DNA of 64,000 nucleotides from Pyxidicoccus xibeiensis (GTDB lineage Bacteria; Myxococcota; Myxococcia; Myxococcales; Myxococcaceae). Below, one piece after another: positions 59,878 to 64,000 of the stretch (within the stretch, counting starts at the first letter, position 1; each line of letters begins with the position of its first letter). Where the stretch lies: positions 124,001 through 188,000 of the forward strand of contig NZ_JAJVKV010000016.1 of assembly GCF_024198175.1 (NCBI RefSeq). The letters are read 5' to 3'. The translations under genes and the position numbers were made by a program. The notes beneath the pieces were generated by a model, which saw nothing but the letters and a program-made list of their open reading frames with translations, did not search any database and was not told where the DNA came from.

Positions 59878-60279
59878 CTACGGCCTCCCGCCGCCGGGGC
59901 CCAGCCCCTGGCCCACGCAGGCGAGGAGCTCCTCCGGCCCGAAGGGCTTGGCGAGGAAGGCATACGCGCCCAGCTCCGCCGCCCGGGCCGCGCCCCGCTC
60001 GTCCGCGGAGATGACGAGCAGCGGGGCGGGCCGCTCCGTCTCCCCACGCATCCGCGCCGCCAGCCCCGTCACGTCCACGCCCGGCAGGCCCAGGTCGAGC
60101 ACCACGACGGCGGGCCGGATGCGCGTCAGGCAGTCCTCCACCGACGCCACGTCCGTGGCCGTGCAGACCCGCAGCCCTCCCAGCGTCTCCAGCACCAGCT
60201 GGATGGCCTCGAGCACCCGCGGGTCGTCGTCCACGGCGAGAATCCACGGGGGCGCGCCGGCCTCCGGCGTGTGGCTCAT
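59878..60279 (-). CDS. Single-domain response regulator
   Basis: 133 residues: receiver domain with acidic pocket (VDDD), phospho-acceptor Asp in VVLDLGLPGVD and Lys in FLAKPF. No output domain. Its ATG overlaps the end of the kinase gene at 60276 by four bases, so the kinase and receiver are translated together, and the receiver is probably this kinase's target. Confidence 0.9.
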   Translation of the reverse strand: MSHTPEAGAPPWILAVDDDPRVLEAIQLVLETLGGLRVCTATDVASVEDCLTRIRPAVVVLDLGLPGVDVTGLAARMRGETERPAPLLVISADERGAARAAELGAYAFLAKPFGPEELLACVGQGLGPGGGRP

Positions 60280-63140
60280 GCGCGCTGCTCCTTCCCGCTG
60301 CTCGCCTCCGCGGGCGCGGTCTGCGGCAGCCAGAGCGAGAAGGTGCTGCCCTGGCCCTCCACGCTCTTCACCTCGATGCGGCCGCCATGCTGCTCCGCGA
60401 GCGCGCGAGAGCCGAACAACCCCAGCCCCGTGCCCGGGATGCGTCCGGTGACGTTCTCTCCCCGGAAGAAGCGTTCGAAGAGGTGGGGCAGGTCCCGGGC
60501 GGGGATGCCCATGCCCCGGTCCTGCACCTCGACGACGGCCCAGCCGCTGCCCTGCTCCTCGCGGTGCTGGACGCTCACGTCGATGCTGCTGCCCTCCGGG
60601 CTGTACTTCACCGCGTTGGTCAGCAGGTTGCGGACGATGCGCCGCACGCGCACCGGGTCCACCGGCGCGATGATGGGGGCGTCGGGCGTGTGCACCCGCA
60701 CCTCGTGGCGCCGCGAGCCCTGCTGCTGGTCCGAGGCCACGTCCCGCGTGAGCGCCACCATGTCCACGTCCGTGCGCCGCAGGTTCGGGGCCTGGCCCAT
60801 CTCTCCGCGCATCAGGTCCACGACGCTCTCAATCATCGTCCCCATCTCGTCGGTGGCCTTGAGGATGCGCGCCGCCGCGGACTCCAGGCGCTCGGGTGCG
60901 AGCTCGCCCCGCTTCGCCACCTCGGCGGCCAGCAGCGCCGCGCGCATCTTGATGACCGTCAGCGGGTTGCGCAGGTCGTGGGCCACCGAGGACAGGAAGT
61001 CGTCGCGGGTGCGCAGCGAGCGCTGCAGCCGGTTGAGGAGCCGCGCGTTCTCGAGCGCCAGCGCGCAGCGGGCGGCGAAGTCCCTCGCCAGCCCCAGGTC
61101 CTCCCCAGTGTAGGGCTCCCGGGCGGCGCCCGACAGGAGCGAGAGCGTCCCGAGCACCTGCTCGCGCGCCACGAGCGGCACCACCATCACCTGGCTCGGC
61201 GCCAGCGCGCGCAGCGCCGCCAGGTGCGCGTCGGAGCGGGTGGTGGCCACGTAGTCCTCTTGCGTGAAGCGCTCGATGAGCCGCGGCTCGCCGGTGCGGA
61301 AGACCTCCAGCACGGGGCTGGACGCGCCCGCGCGGTGGCGGTGGCGGCGCAGGGCCTCAAGGTGCGGCGCGGCAGCCGGGTCCGGGTGGAAGACCGCCAC
61401 GCGCTCCAGCCCGGCCGCGGTGTTGAGGTCCACGATGCACCAGTCCGCCAGCTCCGGCACCACCAGCCGGATGGCCTGCTCCAGCGTCTCCCGCTCATCG
61501 AGCGAGCGGGCCAGCACCGCGCTCGCCTCCGCCAGGAACCGCTGCACGGCCTCCGCCCGCTTGCGCTCGTGGATGTCGATGGCCGCGCCCAACCAGCCCT
61601 CCAGCGCGCCGGACGCGCCGCGCAGGGGCACCACGCGCCCCAGCAGCCACCGGTACCCGCCGCGCGCCGCCTTCACGCGGAACTCCACGGCGTAGGCCTG
61701 GCCCTCGCGGATGCCCTCGTCGCGCCGGGCCCGCAGCCGCGGCAGGTCCTCCGGGTGGATGACCTTCAGCCACCCGTACGAAGCGGCCTGCTCCGGCGTC
61801 TGCCCCGTCAGCTCGAACCAGCGCGAGTTGAACAGCGTGTTGCTGCCGTCCGTCGCGTTGGTCCAGATGACCTGGGGGGCCGCCTCGAACATCTGCCGGT
61901 AGCGCTCCTCGCTGACGCGCAGGGCCTGCTCGGCGCGCTGGCGCGCGGCCACGTCCGAGAACACGCACACGGCGGCGGTGATGGCACCTTCCGGCGAGCG
62001 CAGCGGGGCGGCGCTGATTTCCAGGAGCGTCTCCACGCCGTCGCCACGCAGGTAGCGCTGCAGCTCGTTCTGGACGTGCTCTCCCTTCAGCAGCGCCCGG
62101 GCAGTGGGGTACTCCTCGGCGGAGAAGCGCGTGCCATCCGAGTGGAGGCCGCCGTACGCGGCGTAGTCGGCCACTGCGTTGGAAGGGATGCAGGGGTGGC
62201 CGAGGATGCGCTCGGCGGCGGCGTTGTAGAGCAGGATGCGGCTGCTGGGGGCCTCGGCCACGATGACGCCCACCGGCGCCTGCGCGAGCACGGCGTCGAG
62301 CATCTGCCGCTCGCCCAGCAGCCGCTCCTGGAGCAGGGCCCGCTCGAGCGCGACGGCGCAGGCCTCGCCCAGCGCCAGCAGGAGGCGGCGCTGCCGGAGG
62401 CCCGGGGACGCGCGCCCTGGCAGCAGCAGCACGAGCGCCCCCAGCACCTGATGGCTCCCGCGCAGCGTCACGGCCACCTCGCAGGGCCTTCCAGGGCCGG
62501 GGCTGCGGGGACACAGGAGCGCGCCCGAGCGGAGGGCGTGCTCGGCCAGCGTCGTGAAGGAGTCGCCGGGCAGCGGCTCGGTGGGGCTGGCGGGGACGTG
62601 GCGCGGGGCCAGGGGGGCTGTGCCGCCCTGCGCCGTCCAGAGCGCGGTGAGGGGCGCTTCGAGCATCGCCAGGGCCTGCTGCCGCACCGCCGCGGCCAGC
62701 TCCGGCGGGGTGGCCGCGCGCGCGAGCGCCTCGGTGAGCCGCCGCAGCTGCTCCGCGCGGCCGCGCGCCTCCTGCAGCGAGGCGACGGCCACGCTGATGA
62801 GGCCTCCCACGAGGCTGAACGTGCCCAGGAGCACCGCATCCCCTGGCTCGGCCACGACGAGGAGCCCTCGCGGCGGGATGAACTGCAGCGCGAGCGCGGT
62901 GGTCGCCAGTCCCGTGAAGACGAGCGCGAGCCACGTCCCGCCCAGCCACGCCGCCGCGAGGATGCCCGCGAGGAAGATGGGGAAGGGCACGCTGTGGCTG
63001 AGCGTGTCGAGCCTGACCGAGGCGGCCATGCACACCCCGAACAGCAGCGCGACGCTGAAGGCCCGGGTGGGCCAGGGCAGGGAATGGAGTCCCGCGCGCG
63101 CGGAGGTGGGGGTCAAGGAGGGGTACCACTCAGGGGGCAA
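60276..63140 (-). CDS. Membrane sensor histidine kinase with PAS and GAF domains
   Basis: 954 residues. N-terminal membrane region of four helices (~25-120), GAF-like (~145-275), two PAS domains (~280-400 and ~405-530), a second GAF (~545-690), the dimerisation box with His721 (SVAHDLRNPLTVI), and the ATPase domain (NLLTNAVKYS, DRGMGIPA, GTGLGLFGS). A TTG at 63140 is the first possible start and has no clear ribosome site; a TTG at 63116 is also possible, so the exact start is uncertain. Confidence 0.9.
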   Translation of the reverse strand: MPPEWYPSLTPTSARAGLHSLPWPTRAFSVALLFGVCMAASVRLDTLSHSVPFPIFLAGILAAAWLGGTWLALVFTGLATTALALQFIPPRGLLVVAEPGDAVLLGTFSLVGGLISVAVASLQEARGRAEQLRRLTEALARAATPPELAAAVRQQALAMLEAPLTALWTAQGGTAPLAPRHVPASPTEPLPGDSFTTLAEHALRSGALLCPRSPGPGRPCEVAVTLRGSHQVLGALVLLLPGRASPGLRQRRLLLALGEACAVALERALLQERLLGERQMLDAVLAQAPVGVIVAEAPSSRILLYNAAAERILGHPCIPSNAVADYAAYGGLHSDGTRFSAEEYPTARALLKGEHVQNELQRYLRGDGVETLLEISAAPLRSPEGAITAAVCVFSDVAARQRAEQALRVSEERYRQMFEAAPQVIWTNATDGSNTLFNSRWFELTGQTPEQAASYGWLKVIHPEDLPRLRARRDEGIREGQAYAVEFRVKAARGGYRWLLGRVVPLRGASGALEGWLGAAIDIHERKRAEAVQRFLAEASAVLARSLDERETLEQAIRLVVPELADWCIVDLNTAAGLERVAVFHPDPAAAPHLEALRRHRHRAGASSPVLEVFRTGEPRLIERFTQEDYVATTRSDAHLAALRALAPSQVMVVPLVAREQVLGTLSLLSGAAREPYTGEDLGLARDFAARCALALENARLLNRLQRSLRTRDDFLSSVAHDLRNPLTVIKMRAALLAAEVAKRGELAPERLESAAARILKATDEMGTMIESVVDLMRGEMGQAPNLRRTDVDMVALTRDVASDQQQGSRRHEVRVHTPDAPIIAPVDPVRVRRIVRNLLTNAVKYSPEGSSIDVSVQHREEQGSGWAVVEVQDRGMGIPARDLPHLFERFFRGENVTGRIPGTGLGLFGSRALAEQHGGRIEVKSVEGQGSTFSLWLPQTAPAEASSGKEQRA

Positions 63141-63312
63141 CGGGGCCCATCGTCACCTGCGTGAGATGGGAGCGCGGCGGCGCTGCGACCTGCGGATAGG
63201 TGCTTCCGGCTCCAAGTGCAACGCGGGAGCCGGTGCGCCGTGTTGACCATGGCACAGGGCCGGCGGGAGTCCGTCCTCTGGGCACCGGATGACGTGCGAC
63301 TCACGCGGGTCC

Positions 63313-64000
63313 TCAAGGCGTCCTGGGCACGGGGGGCGGCGGGCTCGCGGCGGCCGGGTCCAGGCCCAGGAAGTGTTCTTCGCCCGTTGCGGTGGGGGCC
63401 AGCCGCTGGCGGGCCAGCCACTCGAGCGCCGTCTCGGCGATTTCCCTCCAGCCATGGTCGATGACCAGCGAGTGCCCGCGGTCGCTGAACACCTTGTAGT
63501 CCGTCACCGTCGGCGCCTTGCGGTAGCGCCGGTACTCCGCGCGCGAGACGGACTCGGGCACCGTCGCATCCCTGCCGCCGCCGATGATGAGCAGCGGGCC
63601 CCGGTCCGGATTCCGGGTGTCCACGCGGGCGGCCGTCTTCCAGTTGAGGTTGGCGAAGGCCGCCTCGAACAGCGGCCGGGCCGGGGTGGGAATCGTGTAC
63701 TTCGCGTGCAGCGCGTTGGACTCCTCCTCCGGGACGGCGTTGGCGAAGCCCTCGTGGAACTGCTCGGGCGTCTGCGACACGGCGCGCTTGTAGTTGGCGG
63801 GGTTGCCCAGCACGGGAAAGACTGTCTTGAGCTGGATGAAGGGCAGCGGCAGCACGCCCCGGAACTGCGCGGGGTCGATGGCCACGGCCGCCGACGCGAG
63901 CCCCATTCCCAGCAGCTTCTGCGCAATCAGCCCGCCGAAGGAGTGGCCAATCAGGATGGGCTTCGTGCCCAGTTCGCGGACGAACCGGACGTGGTGCTCG
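63313..64000 (-). CDS. Alpha/beta hydrolase (5' end outside the window)
   Basis: Partial: the 3' 688 bases only; the start lies past 64000. The nucleophile elbow GHSFGG and the late Asp/His (GGGRDATVPES and DRGHSLVIDHG) show a serine hydrolase of the alpha/beta fold. The C-terminus is Pro/Ala-rich. Substrate unknown. The region 63141-63312 upstream of the histidine kinase holds no supported gene. Confidence 0.8.
   Translation of the reverse strand, partial: EHHVRFVRELGTKPILIGHSFGGLIAQKLLGMGLASAAVAIDPAQFRGVLPLPFIQLKTVFPVLGNPANYKRAVSQTPEQFHEGFANAVPEEESNALHAKYTIPTPARPLFEAAFANLNWKTAARVDTRNPDRGPLLIIGGGRDATVPESVSRAEYRRYRKAPTVTDYKVFSDRGHSLVIDHGWREIAETALEWLARQRLAPTATGEEHFLGLDPAAASPPPPVPRTP

Noticed and set aside
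60387-63164. A 925-residue plus-strand frame opposite the sensor kinase
   Set aside because: Antisense shadow of a complete histidine kinase; no recognisable domain of its own.

Overview
The window is about 70% GC, packed with genes on both strands, and rich in lipoproteins, Ser/Thr kinase, sigma-factor and two-component genes. It also encodes a MYXO-CTERM sorting signal, a Myxococcales-type sigma factor and MXAN_0049-like immunity proteins. Together these point to a fruiting myxobacterium (Myxococcota, Myxococcus/Corallococcus/Pyxidicoccus-like). I found no rRNA, tRNA, CRISPR array, IS element or prophage. The last gene runs off the right edge.

Layout. 1-4.4 kb: DUF488 protein, beta-propeller lipoprotein, and a thioredoxin/nicotinate phosphoribosyltransferase pair. 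4.6-7.9 kb: D-lactate dehydrogenase, triple-domain universal stress protein, PPP-type phosphatase. 7.9-11.9 kb: sigma factor followed by a membrane Ser/Thr kinase with TPRs. 12-19.2 kb: alanine racemase, a small lipoprotein/cytosolic protein pair, an LpxL-like acyltransferase, an M1 aminopeptidase lipoprotein and a crotonase. 19.3-23.2 kb: a multidomain peptidoglycan enzyme without signal peptide, two lipoproteins (one with a JAMM/JAB motif) and PRPP synthetase. 23.3-27 kb: a stress-type cluster (phosphoribosyltransferase, hydrolase, archease-like, hydrolase-OsmC fusion), then oligoribonuclease. 27-35.5 kb: KaiC-like ATPase with response regulator, NlpC/P60 protein, acyl-CoA synthetase, secreted glycosidase-like protein, tandem palindromic repeats, metallo-beta-lactamase-fold hydrolase and AraC regulator.

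35.7-46.2 kb is one long apparent operon: periplasmic adaptor, ATPase, MacB-like permease, ATPase, MacB-like permease, sigma54-activator response regulator and NtrY-like kinase. A near-consensus -24/-12 (sigma54) promoter sits directly before the first gene, so the last two genes probably control the efflux genes ahead of them.

46.2-52.4 kb is a polymorphic-toxin neighbourhood. It holds an orphan Imm11-like/Imm49-like immunity pair, then a coiled-coil membrane protein. A convergent cluster follows: ketosynthase-like protein lacking its catalytic Cys, then AHH/HNH-type nuclease, then Imm11-like, then Imm49-like. The nuclease/immunity genes have visibly lower GC than their surroundings. This is the most likely place for an interbacterial antagonism (kin discrimination) system.

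52.4-64 kb: ArsR/SRPBCC operon with paired operator-like dyads and an apparently leaderless promoter, a small membrane protein, a YVTN/di-haem cytochrome divergent from a surface GH15 enzyme, a PAS/GAF sensor kinase with its receiver protein, and a partial alpha/beta hydrolase.
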